Positions 10,544 through 22,420 of a DNA stretch of 64,000 nt are shown here, one piece after another. The position numbers and the translations under genes are program-made. The notes beneath the pieces are model-generated. The model was not told the origin of the DNA, did no database searches, and was given only the letters and a program-made list of their open reading frames with translations. This DNA comes from Diaporthe sp. PMI_573 (Eukaryota; Ascomycota; Sordariomycetes; Diaporthales; Diaporthaceae), in assembly GCA_021399435.1 (NCBI GenBank), contig JAJTUP010000001.1, positions 1,860,001-1,924,000 on the forward strand, written 5' to 3'. How positions within the stretch are numbered: position 1 is the stretch's first letter; each line of letters begins with the position of its first letter.

Positions 10544-12390
10544 ATGGCTGGAACACCCTCAGGTCGCCATCACAAGCCTCGACGCAAGGTCAAGAACGGT
10601 GAAGGGAAAGGCTTCCAGCTCTCCAAGGCCGAGACACTCGTCAGGACGCCGTCCTTCCCACTGTCAGCCTTTCTCTGGCCAGCAAGAGGCTCAGTGTCAC
10701 AATGGGAGGTCTTGCCCCTCATCCTCATGGTAGTCGGCCTGTTCAGATGGGCAGCTGGACTCTGGGGATATTCCGGTAAGCATTGGCCCCGAAGGTTCTC
10801 GAGCTTGATCCCAAAAGTGTCCGACTGACGCTAGATCGTGTGCTTGCAGGATTTGAGAAGCCCCCGATGTTCGGTGACTACGAGGCGCAGCGGCATTGGA
10901 TGGAGATCACAACACAGCTGCCCATATCGTCGTGGTACTTCTACGACCTCGAATGGTGGGGGCTCGACTACCCGCCCCTGACGGCATACCACAGCTGGCT
11001 GTGCGGTAGGATTGGCAAACTCATCAATCCTTCTTGGTTCGCACTTTACACTTCGCGGGGCATCCATGATGCCAATCTCAAGATATTCATGCGAGCGACT
11101 GTCATCGTGTCCGAGTACCTCATCTTCGTCCCCGCGGTGGTAATGTTCGCCAGGAGGTACGGCAGGCTCCTGGGCGTGTCGAACTGGACAATCTCCGTCG
11201 CTCTGGTCGCCATACTCATGCAGCCCGGCACGATACTCATCGACCACATCCACTTCCAGTATAACACGGTCATGCTGGGCTTCGTCATAGCGAGCATGTC
11301 CTCAATGCTTGCTGGCCGCTACTTCTGGTCATCGGTTTTCTTCGTCGCCGCACTAGGCTTCAAGCAGATGGCCCTCTACTACGCACTTCCGGTCTTCTTC
11401 TTCCTCCTTGGAAGTTGTCTTTTCCCTCAAGTCAGGATCACCCGTCTGCTAGCAATCGCGCTTGGCACCGTTGTCTCGTTCGCCGTCTTGCTTCTCCCAC
11501 TGGTCGCAGGTGCGCTGTATGATAAGAGCCAGGGCGCCTCTCCCAGGGCCGAGCACCAAGGACCGGACGCCCGCCTGCCCATATTCGAGTGGATCGAGGA
11601 CTATGCCGACTCGAATGTCTTCTACTGGCCTGTAATCGAGCAGCTTGTTCAGATGATACATCGCGTCTTCCCTTTTGCCAGGGGTCTGTTCGAGGACAAG
11701 GTCGCAAATTTCTGGTGCGCGCTGAACGTGATCGTCAAATTACGACAGTATCCCTCGGAGCTTTTGCAGAAGGCGTCCTTGGTTGCGACCCTTGCCTTCA
11801 GTCTGATTCCCAGCATGATTCTGTTCTTTAAGCCCAAGAAGGAGCTCTTGCCCCTCGGGTTCGCGACCACAGCCTGGGCATTCTTCCTTTTCAGCTTCCA
11901 GGTCCACGAAAAAAGTGTGCTGCTTCCTCTGATGCCCATGACTCTACTCTTGGCCGGTAACAACGGTCTTGGGAAGAACACCCGGGCATGGGTTGGATTT
12001 GCGAATATTCTTGGGTCGTGGACCATGTACCCACTCCTACAACGGGTGGACCTGCGCATTCCGTACGCCGTGATCACCGGGCTTTGGGCCTACCTCCTCG
12101 GTCTGCCACCTACATCTCTGAGTGCTTATTTCGAGGGCAGCAGCAGCGTTTTGACACAATGGGCCACTTTCCTCCTGCATGGCGGCTTCTATCTAGCCAT
12201 GGCAGCTTGGCATGTCTTTGAGGGTTTCGTCGCCCCACCCAAGGACAAGCCGGATCTGTGGACTGTACTCAACGTTGGCGTCGGCGCAGCAGGTTTCGGG
12301 CTTTGCTATCTGTGGTGCCTCTACCGGTTGGTAGTAGAGGCCCAGATTCTACCCAGCAAATCTGTCTCAACACAGAAGAAGACGCAATAA
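10544..12390 (+). CDS. ALG6: Dolichyl-P-Glc:Man9GlcNAc2-PP-dolichol alpha-1,3-glucosyltransferase
   Basis: ER-membrane ALG6/ALG8-family enzyme that adds the first glucose to the lipid-linked N-glycan precursor. Exons are 10544-10775 and 10850-12390, with a 74-base phase-1 intron (GTAAGC/TTGCAG), giving about 590 aa. The first lumenal loop has FGDYEAQRHWMEIT, then LPISSWYFYDLEWWGLDYPP and LTAYHSW, the strongly conserved family block with the acidic residues used in catalysis. HIHFQYNT and FQVHEKSVLLPL-type blocks follow later, with about a dozen membrane helices. This pattern fits ALG6 better than ALG8. An upstream in-frame ATG at 10451 would add 31 unlike residues, so I chose 10544. Confidence 0.92.
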
Positions 12391-15349
12391 CGTGCGCAGC
12401 GAGGCGCATTCTTGATCGAGTGCGCGATATAGCAGGACGAGAAACGCTTTATTTCATATCTGACAGAAAATGTGGGTGGCAGGGTGTTTTGTTAAAAGCA
12501 TAGCACGGTTGGCATTATACCAGTCTTGTTTTCATTTACTTTCTCATCTCTCTAGATTTCCTGCTGTATTATATGTAGCTGTACTACAGGTTTCAATCCT
12601 CAAAGTCGAAGTCCAGCAAAGTCGATACCCAGATAGCAACACACAGATGGCTACAATTTCCATGGATTCACGGAACATACGATCCCCGTTCAGCACATGA
12701 TAATCATCTCGGCACGACAGCCTTGTCTACATTGCATGCATCCGGCATGCCGCATGCCGCACGCGAGCGGACTGGGATCGAAATGATGGTGTCCAACGTG
12801 CTTACGCCACGCAGCGCCACACACTGCCACGACTGGCCCGGCTGCCAGCCCGGCACGCAGTCCTACACCACATGGGCACGCCCTGCGGGCAAAAGGTCTT
12901 CCACGCGTTCGAATCCTGAGCGGGGCAATTGGGGCCTCGCCCGGCCGCCCGATCGGCCCAGCCTGCTGGAAAAGCGGGCTGGCGACCAAGCAGGTTCCCG
13001 GCGATGAACTCTTGAATGGGCATGGGGAGTGGCTACAGGGTTCTGTGCCCGCTTTTGGAAGATGTCCCCGCGGTCTATTTGATGATTGTGCATCCGCACT
13101 GGGCGTTGTTGTGGTCAGCCGAGGGTTCTGGAAGGGCCTTACTAAGTTCTTGATTGTTTGTTTCCCTTGGTCTTTCTTACAGGGTTCTATTTTGCCCACC
13201 ATTCTATGCTTCTCTCACCCTCCTGCGTTTGGGTGTGTATCTCATCCGAGAAATCCACCTTTCAGTTCAACTCGAAGAGAAGTGAGAAGGCCAAGCAAAT
13301 ACCTGGGCGACGATCGGTGCGGCCGCTGATTCGGCCGCTTCCCGACAATTGGGTTCTGTGGCGGAGGGAAACGTCTGCAGGCCGCTTTTTTGGGCAGCCA
13401 ACCAAGCCAAGTGCCGGGTTTCGAGTACTGATAGCTTCGAGAAGTCCATGTCAGCGGCCTTGAGGAATTGCGAAGAGCTGGCATACAGCCAGCCCTTTCC
13501 AGCTAGGCTCGTGCCTATTCTCCCTCCCCTTCCCTGCCTACCCCCGGGTGCTGAATATCCGATCACGGGCAACATTATGCAAACTGGGCTGGGTTCGTAT
13601 CATGAGCGAGACTCAGGGCTGCGCCATAGACTAGCAACCGGTACGTGGCATCACTACGGAGGAGGATTGGGCGAAGGACGGGCCGCGGGATGCCAAGCCA
13701 AGCGGACTGCGGCTGACGATGGAAGGCTGCCATCCACTCTCGCTTATCACCAACTGCTCTCTCTCCTTCTCTCTTTCTCCTCCTTTGGGGGCCAGAAATT
13801 CTCGCCACCAGCACTCAGAATATTGGCCTGCAAAATCGCATTCCGTCAGTTGGAATGGGAGGGGGTCTGGTATTTTATCCCGATTCCCCATGAGGAACAT
13901 GGGAAACCAAGGAGGGTAAGTGGCCAGGGGATGCCTGGAAATAAAAGAGTTCCAACATTGGGCAGGGCTGACATGCCTGCGAGCTAATCCTGTCCGATCC
14001 CCACAAATAAGCCGCTTATGTACAGCGCCGCAATCTATTTCGACCTCAAACCTACCTACTGGGTTCAGGTAGACACGACTCGACCGCAGATTTGCCAGCA
14101 ACAACTGTCCTGCACTCGTTCGGTCCCCGGATGACGGCCGTCAATGAAAGCGTTCGCAGGGTCATTGCTTGTGTTGCATGTTACCCCTCAGCCTTGACCT
14201 GCCATCCTCATTTGAACCCTCGGGACCGATGCACACATCCCAACAGCCCTACGGTATGGTGTATGCGCATAGATGAGACATTCTGACAGGTCAACAGGTT
14301 GGCCTCGCAACTTGCTATACACCGCAACAAACTGGGACTGGACAAAGAACACACCGCTTCACGGGCTGCCGATGTCCAGTCTCGGTTTTATCCGAAGACA
14401 CCCACGGATATCTATAGCCAAGGGCTGGCTTGTCAGTCCCCCAAGTCCAGCCACCACCTCGACATCACACCTCCCAACGCTACATCAAGTTCTACACGTG
14501 ATGGCCCATTGGCTCGATGGTTAGATCCTGGGTGGACGCATCGCCCACCGGCTGGATGCGGCGTCCCTACTGCACTGTAACCCAAACTTGCATCTTGATA
14601 CCAGACCCTATTGGAAGCCCAGCATCCCCCTCCCCCAAGCTCGAGGCGAGGCGAAGCCGTCTTCCTCGCGGGCCGTTCCAAGGCTCCCAAGATTCCCTTT
14701 TGTATGCTAGTGGAGTGCAGAAGTGCTGCCATGCCGCACGATGCCAACGCCTCCAGTATGCCATGCCCCCCAAGTGATGGGCCCGATGTTGGCTTCCGGT
14801 TTGTCATTACCAACCCTGTCTCCCGCCCTCCATGGTCTCTTACGCGATGTTGGTAACCCGAAAGGGCAAGTGCATTGTGGGAAGGATGCACATGATGGTC
14901 TTCGGTCCTTTGAGAGCACCAACATGCGGCAGAACAAGTGCAGAGCTGCTGTGGCTAGCAAACTCGCCGGAAGCGGAAGCTAGTGCTGTCTGCAAAAGCT
15001 GAGCGTGGTGGGACAGCTTGGCCAAGGGTCGTGTTGCTATTTTGCACATCTGGCTGGCATGTCTGCACTGCAGTCAGCAACAAGTGAGCTCCAGAGGATT
15101 CCTCTTTCGTCTTATTCTTGGACTGCCAGGCCCTGCTCACTGCTCTCACACACCCACGCCTCATCTGCCCTCCTGCTGACCCACGTAATTATCTCATTTC
15201 TTTGAACCCTCGCAGTCCAGTTCTATCTCCTCTCTGTCAATTTTGTCATCTTGCCTCACCCATCTTCCCTCACGAGGTTGTATTGACAAGAATTCGTGGT
15301 ATGCAACATATGGGCTTCGAATGTTCGAGTTGAACGGCACGAGACCAAC
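12391..15349. other. Gene-free stretch of about 3 kb
   Basis: I find no frame with family motifs or plausible splice chains here. The longest open frames (for example 13349-13987, +) overlap antisense frames of similar quality and have no recognisable content. It should include the 3' UTR of ALG6 and a long upstream region for the cupredoxin-like surface protein. Confidence 0.5.
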
Positions 15350-16822
15350 ATGATGCTCTCAACGATACTCGTAGGCTTGACGGCCTTGGCTACTGTTGGA
15401 AGCGCTCAGACCATGGATGAGTCCGATTCGATGACGTCCAGCTCGCCGGCAAGCAGTACTGCTTCGGCTACGTCCTCGTCGACCTCCGCAGCAACCACGT
15501 ACGACGTCGCTGTCGGCGCAGTATGGATCCCGTCCTGTATTATGAGGATGCTCAGATGTTGACCAAGTGTTTAGGAGGGTCACAAGTTCACCCCACAAGT
15601 AACGAACGCGTCTGTTGGGGATGTCATTCGTAAGGATCCATACATGTACATTCTCGCCTATGGTCTCTCACTAACGCGATGCCTGGACAAAGGGTTCAGA
15701 TTTTATCCAACAGGGCATTCAGTCGTCCGGGCGGAGTACAAGTTCCCATGGTCAGTAGTTAGTTCCCTTCCGTCAAGCGACTCGGGCAACTTCTAACATC
15801 AATCTAGTATACCCTACGAGTATACCGGTGCGAACAAGATCGGCTTCTTCTCTGGCTTCGAGAATGTTGCCACCATCACCAATGATGTAAGTCGGCATGG
15901 TTGCCTGCGCATCGAGCATCGTCATTGACAACAGGACACCACAGGGCCCTACTTTCGAAGTCAGGGTGAACGACACTGCACCTATTTGGTTTTACTGCGC
16001 AGCACCGGGGTCATGCATCGACAACTGGATGATCGGCGTCATCAATCCCAACGCTACACAGACACTAGAAGTGCAGACCGCGTACACGAAGAACACAACC
16101 ACGCAGATGGTACCAGGTGACCCGTTACCTTCTGAAACAGCTGCCGGCACCGCGGGTGCAACATCAACATCCGGCTCATCGTCTGGGTCCGGCAGTCACG
16201 CTCAGTCCAGCCCACCCCTCAGCGCCGGAGCTATCGCGGGTATCGCCATCGGCGGAGCAGTAGTACTCCTCATTGCCGCGACCCTCCTCTACTTGTGCGG
16301 TCGGAGAGGAGGACTAGACAAGGCATACAACCGACAGAGCAGGCACACTATGCCTCCTCCGCCCGTGAGCGAAATGAAGTACAACGCCGGCGCCAAGAGC
16401 CCCGGCCAAGAGACGTTCGCAACAACTACATACTCGGTGACGCCTTCGAACGATCCATATCAACATCACCATGAGCGCAGCACGTCGCAAGGCGTTCCCG
16501 GATACTCAGCCCTCAACGGAAGCCCACCACCGATGAGTGTCCACTCCCAGAACTCTTATCAGCATTTCGGGGGCCCACATGGCATGGGAACTCCGTATAC
16601 ACAAGGCTCGGACAACGGAGGAGGATTATTGTGAGTTGCACCCGATCATGCGGTTGGAGGATGTTGAGAACAACATGAACTGACAAACTGCACAGCAATG
16701 TACCTCAACGACACGGCACGCCAGGACCTCAGCAGCAACAACAGAACTCACATTCTCCCCCAGTTGAGCTTTCTGCGGCCTCGCCCATGCAAGGCTACCC
16801 AGCGTCGCGAACGTTTAGTTAG
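15350..16822 (+). CDS. Membrane-anchored serine-rich protein with cupredoxin-like domain
   Basis: Cell-surface protein of a fungal family with a plastocyanin-like fold. Six exons were rebuilt: 15350-15520, 15575-15629, 15693-15750, 15808-15886, 15945-16630 and 16696-16822; all junctions agree in phase, giving 391 aa. In order: signal peptide (about 1-20), Ser/Thr-rich linker, cupredoxin-like domain (about 52-165), Ser/Gly-rich stalk, one membrane helix (about 216-239, then CGRRGG), and a cytosolic tail ending in an HGxPG...PVELSAASP block. The last exon matters because reading through the GTGAGT at 16631 stops after two residues and loses that tail. Domain landmarks are His84 in TGHSVV, Cys95 and the Cys139-Cys145 pair. 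The usual His between the last two cysteines is absent, so type-1 copper binding is doubtful. Confidence 0.85.
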
Positions 16823-17785
16823 GCCACCGGTGGCGAGGGGCCGAACCGATCGAGCCATCCATCATGATGGTGATCACATCACGCTCACTTTCTTATCTTC
16901 TTCCAGCACAGACATATTATTCATGCCTTCATTGCAAGGCTTGGGGGCCTCATACATTTGGTACGGCGTTGGAGGAGTTTCCTGGCACCCGTCAAAACGG
17001 CTGGTTTTCACAGGGTTCGGGACGGGTAGAGGATACCATTGATGTCACCTTCGATGGACACTCATTTAATGAATTGGTTGGCTACCTTTTTGCATAGACT
17101 AAGCATGCCCAACAGGGGATTATATCAGCTCTCGGGGCTATCATTCAAGACGCTTCTATGACGGGAGATTTTGTTGTCCATGCTGTATCGACCTTGAGCT
17201 CACCAGCATTTGTGGTGAGACTGATTGGACCGTTACGCGGCCGAGCTGCTCGTCAAGTTTGCACTTTCTTTGACCTTAAAGTGGACTGCACGGTGGCTAT
17301 CGGAATAGGTTTTGGCAATGCCCAAACGGCGCGTCCCCGGGTTTTACTACTTAAGCCAAGAATTCTTTTCGGCTCTCCGTTGAGCTCTCGGTCAGCTTTT
17401 CATATAACGGAATAATCTAAAGTTGAGAATGCTACTATTGTAGTTCGGGCTTCTTATCTTGTGGTAATTGATACTGCTGTGCTTTGTTTTGTATAATACC
17501 GCATCCGGCAACACTACTCTCGCATCCCGAGGCGACAATCTAGGGCTCCACTTCACGCGCTTTGTCTGTGAAACCAACAATTGACATTTCTTAATTTATT
17601 TGTTCGTGTAGGAACATACCTCACTATTCAGAACAGCTTTGTTCCTTGACAACATGTTCCATGATTTTATTTGCATTTACAGCCTTACAACATACGAAGG
17701 CGAGCATCACGGCAAGTCGTCTGGTTAACACATCACATCTCAGCCACCCAATAACCGTACGAATACCGTAGTCCTTTATCTGGGT
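16823..17785. other. Intergenic, no gene seen
   Basis: AT-richer toward the right end. It holds the 3' UTR of the surface protein and the upstream region of the next gene. No supported frame. Confidence 0.4.
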
Positions 17786-19709
17786 ATGACCGTAACTCGG
17801 CATAACCAAGCTCGGACGGGCACTGATAAATGGTCCCTATTCCTCCGCCAACGTCGGCTCAGAGACCAACTTCGGCGGCTTCAGAATGACTTCAAAAGCT
17901 GTCACTGCCCACCTGGGTGCCGAGGTGGCCCACACAACCACGTCGCCGCTGATCCTACATCGCTACCTCAACAAGGCCGACATGGTCCATATGTAGCTGT
18001 AGATGGTGATATGCCCAGGACATACGGCAGGCCAGAGGTCCGGGGGCATGCGGATTGTGAAGTGCTCGCTGAGGCACGAGGAACATCAGATATACTACTC
18101 CGCCGGGATAATACCAGGGCCACCCTGCGTATGTCGCTACAAGTTCACACGGACCCAGGTCAGCCGGGCCGACATGGATACTATGCGGAGATGTTCCTAA
18201 CACAACTAAGGCGCCAGGAGAGGTTCATTGGCCTTTTTGAAACCTGGCTTGTTGACCGGTCGGCGAGAGAGTGGGAGGCGCTCTACCTAAACGAGGGTGG
18301 GTGGGATAATACCGACTTTTCCTACACGCGAATGTTTGTCAGAGAATGCTATGGGTATAATACATACGAAAATATCGGCCGTGACCAGGCCGGGAATGTG
18401 GTACCAGCAGCCCAAGTTCAAAGGCACTTTGGTGCACGCTGGGCTGGGCTTACTGACGACACTGATATTATCTACATACCTATGATATGGGTGCATGAAA
18501 ATGTCTGTACTTGCATATTTAATAAGCAACTCTATCTGCCCCTTCCATGACTTCCCTTTCCGACCCCTTACACATGTTAGTAAAACAGGAGTGCTCTAAC
18601 GCGATTGGAATTAAAGTTTTCAGGAAACCGGATTGTCGATCAGGCACTTGAGTTGTTTTACAGATTGATGATGGGTGGGACATTACCAGCGCGTAAGTTC
18701 CATGAATTTATCTACAAAGTGATGTATCTACAGAGTGGGATGGATAAGGCTGACTAGCCATTTGGAAGCATATAACATAACTCGCTCGTTGACCATCGTG
18801 CTCGAGCCTGGTGCAATAGGTCCGCCGTTTGACAGTATATGGCGGGACCCTATAAGCGGACGGGAGCCGGACCAAACAGAAGTCGCCAAGGTATTATCAC
18901 GCACGTACGCAAGAAACGGATTCATACCCTTCGAGTTCGGGTCCCTCGACGAGACATCATATAAAATTATGGGCCGTACGGTGGAACCTTGTGACCACCC
19001 TGCTGCCCCAACCGACATGTCCATTACGCCCCCACATCCGCCAGATGCATACAAGGTGATCCAGAAGTTGGAGGACTGGGGCTATCAAGTCTTGGATGAT
19101 GACTCAGATGAAGATATGAATCAAATCCTTCTGGAACCTCAATACCCAGACGTCGGGTCCCAGTTTCAAGCCATCCGCATTACTGTGCCGTCTATAGGTC
19201 TAGGAGTGGTCGATGAGTTTATTCATTGCGACGTAGGAACAACCGCTGGCAACACCTTGGCTATTACACAAGCCTGGAATACCTCTATAAGAGATGAACG
19301 CCCCCAGGACGAAAAACTACGGCTGCGTGACATCATAATTGCGGTCTGGGTTTCCCATATCGGGAGGGCAGCCCGTGATCTGAGTGCTATCATGTACTAT
19401 GCCGTGATTGAACCGGTGCTTAGAGACGAGCTGTTCCAGCTTGTTTATCAAATGATGGGTCAGAATATACTCACTGAGCTGGCTCTCAATAGAGAGACCG
19501 AGTCAACACAAGAAAAAGAGGCATTCAGTCTGCTTTTACAGAGAGCGCCATTCTGTATTGGAGTTAACAAGATGCTGGAGGAGCTTCAAGAATTTGCAGA
19601 AGTTCGCATCACGTCATTTCAGTTTTTTCCCTTTGATGTTCCCTTTGATGCGGGAGACCCTGCCCAAGCAGATAAGCCTGGGTTCCAGTTTCGCATTAAC
19701 TTTTCATAA
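17786..19709 (+). CDS. Unrecognised protein, intron positions partly uncertain
   Basis: I do not recognise this gene. A frame from the ATG at 17786 runs to about 18500 and includes a well-formed stretch (FLTQLRRQERFIGLFETW onward). A short exon 18664-18692 (IDDGWDITSA) sits between a TTTTACAG acceptor and a GTAAGT donor, and phase-matches the long last exon 18734-19709 after CTACAG. The first donor is ambiguous: GTGCAT after MIW or GTCTGT after HEN, both phase 0. The C-terminal 325 residues are mixed helical and acidic, with no membrane helix or signal peptide. Around 17990-18170 a second + frame is equally open, so the N-terminal part may be mis-framed. Codon use is less GC-rich than in neighbouring housekeeping genes, which fits an accessory or lineage-specific gene. 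Confidence 0.5.
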
Positions 19710-20241
19710 CATCGGGAAAGAATGAGAGTGGGCGCGAGACTGGAAGAGGGTGTTGTGCATATTCAATTATATTTGGAATAGTCATGGTAGAGTCACCGAG
19801 TAATATGTTCTATAATGTGCGCTGGTGATGAGATGTGCTGAGGATTCAATCAATCATGTGTCCAAGAAATGGTATTGGCCTCACCGTTCCTGAGGTACCG
19901 TTTTTGATCACGCACGGGATGTCTGTCGCACAGCACGTTTTGATCGTTTGTGCTGCCAGGGCGTTGCTTACAGTGACGCCTTGTATCACCGTTGTAGCCC
20001 TCCAAACATTGACAGGTGCGTTTGCACAGTACGTGAATGCCAGTAGAACAAAACACACTTTGCAGTGTTCCCAATGGAGCGGAACGGCTACTTGGGCAGA
20101 TCATCAAAGTCATCCAGAAGTTTCTTGCCGTACGATAGTTTTTTCGGTACTGATCGAAGTATCATTTACAGACGGCAGTGGACGAGCATTACTATTTACA
20201 GTACCCATCACTGAACTAATTTCTGTGTCCATCGCAAAGCC

Positions 20242-21081
20242 TCACTGGCAGGCCTTGAACCTCACAAACTGTGCGGAATCATCCTTGTACATCTCGAAAT
20301 AATTCTCATGGGAGGTCCAGTTGGAACCCATCGCGCAAGCTGGATCGTCCAAGTTGCAATAATCGCGGAGTTTGTCAGACCAGAGGTTCAGTGCTTGGAG
20401 TTGCTCTCCTTGGCGTGGCCAGCCCTGAAGGTTCGGGTCAGCACATGTCAATCCCAAGAAGGGCCGCATCCTTTGTGGAACTTACAGAGGTTGCTCTAGC
20501 TCCAACCAGAAGATTGTAAGACTGGTTTGCATTGTGACGCGGAGAGCCAAACATCAGCGCTGCGATGACTGCCACGCGGTTTCAACATCAGCTTCTTGTC
20601 GCACGGTATACAGAGGAGAATTTGGGTATGACTGGGAAGTTCCCTTACTGTGATCGGCCGGGAAAGTCTGTGGAGAAATCCCCTTGCTCGTCTGCTGTTC
20701 GCACCCGAGCGAAGAGGCATTCCCTCCACCGCCACCCAGGTAATCACCCACGACCTGGCCGCCCTGGCTGTGGCCCGACAGAACGATCTTGGAGTCCGGG
20801 CAGCGCGTCGCGTAGTCCGTGACAGCCTTGCCAAGGTTGGCGATCCCGGTCTCGACGGAGTCGCAGTAGTCGTTGAACACGGCCGGGTACTCAATGTTAG
20901 ACCACGAGCAGTCCCAGTCGTTGCATATTCCCTCTGCGGTGGGCAGCTGCCGGCCCGGGTATGGGTCGTTGGTTCCGCGGATCAGGAAGACGTGGACCGC
21001 GGAACACGCCAGTGGTGTGCAGAGCGCGGAGAATGCGCCTGGTATCACCGCCGGGAGCAGAAGGTATCTCGTGGCGCGCAT
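20242..21081 (-). CDS. Secreted CE5 esterase (acetylxylan esterase / cutinase family)
   Basis: Secreted alpha/beta-hydrolase of carbohydrate esterase family 5, acting on acetylated xylan or cutin-like esters. Exons are 21081-20649, 20568-20486 and 20424-20242, phase-consistent (donors GTAAGG, GTAAGT; acceptors GGCAG, TTCAG), giving 232 aa. A signal peptide covers about residues 1-20. The N-terminal FLIRGTNDPYPG block matches acetylxylan esterases (cutinases have a different ARGS/T form). The nucleophile Ser is in GHSQGG, followed by VGDYLGGGGG. The catalytic Asp is probably in DYCNLDDPAC and the His in TSHENYFEMY near the C-terminus. Paired cysteines fit the family disulphides. No cellulose-binding module is present. 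Confidence 0.88.
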
Positions 21082-22420
21082 TGTGCCAGATCTTAAGTCC
21101 TGATCCGTAGAATTGATGAAGAGGCACTCCAGTGGACGGGGTTATTATCAACTAAGCGAGACACGTCAGAAAAGATTCAGACAGTGCATGGAAAGGAAGT
21201 CTAGAGGCAACATATATACACGTATCCCCATATTCGTTGTTAGCTCGGGCTTTCAATTACTTCCGTGACTTGAAGTGCCGAGCAGTTCGTCTCTCCATAC
21301 GACTACAAATAATGATCGCCTGGTGTCCACAATTACCACACCGATTCAGCGGATGTCACCCCTTTCGGGGATGGTGGTCGGGCCGATATCCCCATACAGC
21401 GTGTGAACCCCAGAGAGTCTCCTCTTCCCCGCAAAATCAACAAGCTTGAATACAACATCACCTGGGTACGGGCCGAGGAGACATTGACAAGTCGAAAAAT
21501 GACGCACGAGTTCTCGCCGGTCTCAAAGTCGGCTATGATGCGCGTGCGAGAGAGCTTACGGAAGCTGTATCACTGCATGGCGTTCTACCACCTTGCTCTA
21601 TGAGCAGCCTTACAGGTTATACTCGTGGATAAGAGAGTATGGAGACCGCTCTGCAAACTTTGTTGTCCACGCGTTTTTGCAAAAGCTGTGCATTTCAATT
21701 TGTAGAGGCAGTATTTCTTTTCAATGACTGTCAAGCATGACAGACGGAAGCAATGACTCGGGGACACGGATGGCGGATGGTTCTGTTCAAAAATTGGGTA
21801 CCTGAGTTAGACGAGAACCTCTCTTACCCACACCATCGATCGGTATGCTCAACCCGGCCATCTGCCATCCCTCCTGCGCTTTAGCCAGGCTACATCCACT
21901 AGCTCGCGACAAGAACGATCAAGGCATAGAGAAGAGTCCCACGGTAAAGCTGTGACGATCTGAGTTCCGTCCAGGACTTTGTGTCCCTGAACTCCTGCTT
22001 CGGGTTTCTCTCTCCGTCTATATCAGGCTCGCTGAGGGATCGTCTCTGTCCGGCACCTTAAGTGTTGAGATGGTGTGCCATACAGGTATCATCATGGAGA
22101 GATTTGTAAGTACGCAGCTTTGCGGCCTAGAGTAGTCCCTTGCAATCTTGGGCTACTCTGAGCTATGCTTATCCTTATTGTATTTTATTGAGGACCCCCT
22201 AGCTAGCAAATGACCTGCAACCCAGGAAAAGTCCAAAAAGCTGGGCAAAGTTGGCTCTCTCCCCAGAGTATGCGGAGGGCTGTAGATAGCCAACTTTGCT
22301 GAAATGCACCCGGCTTCTTGTAGTTTTGTCAGCTCTAATGTAGGAAACTCGTTGGTTCTGGAACCATTGCAGAGCAAAATGCGCAAAGCACATTGATGAA
22401 AGCAACCTACCACTAAGTCA
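21082..22420. other. Intergenic, no gene seen
   Basis: About 1.3 kb between the esterase start and the monooxygenase stop. Frames here are short and without motifs. Confidence 0.4.

Noticed and set aside
12895..12925. GTTCGAATCC, resembling a tRNA T-loop
   Set aside because: The flanking bases do not form a T stem and no acceptor or anticodon stem is present.
13349..13987. 212-codon plus frame in the 12.4-15.3 kb gap
   Set aside because: No motif, no codon bias unlike other frames, overlapped by equally long antisense frames.
22153..22413. Minus-strand 86-codon frame just after the monooxygenase stop
   Set aside because: No splice link to the monooxygenase and no family feature; likely 3' flank.
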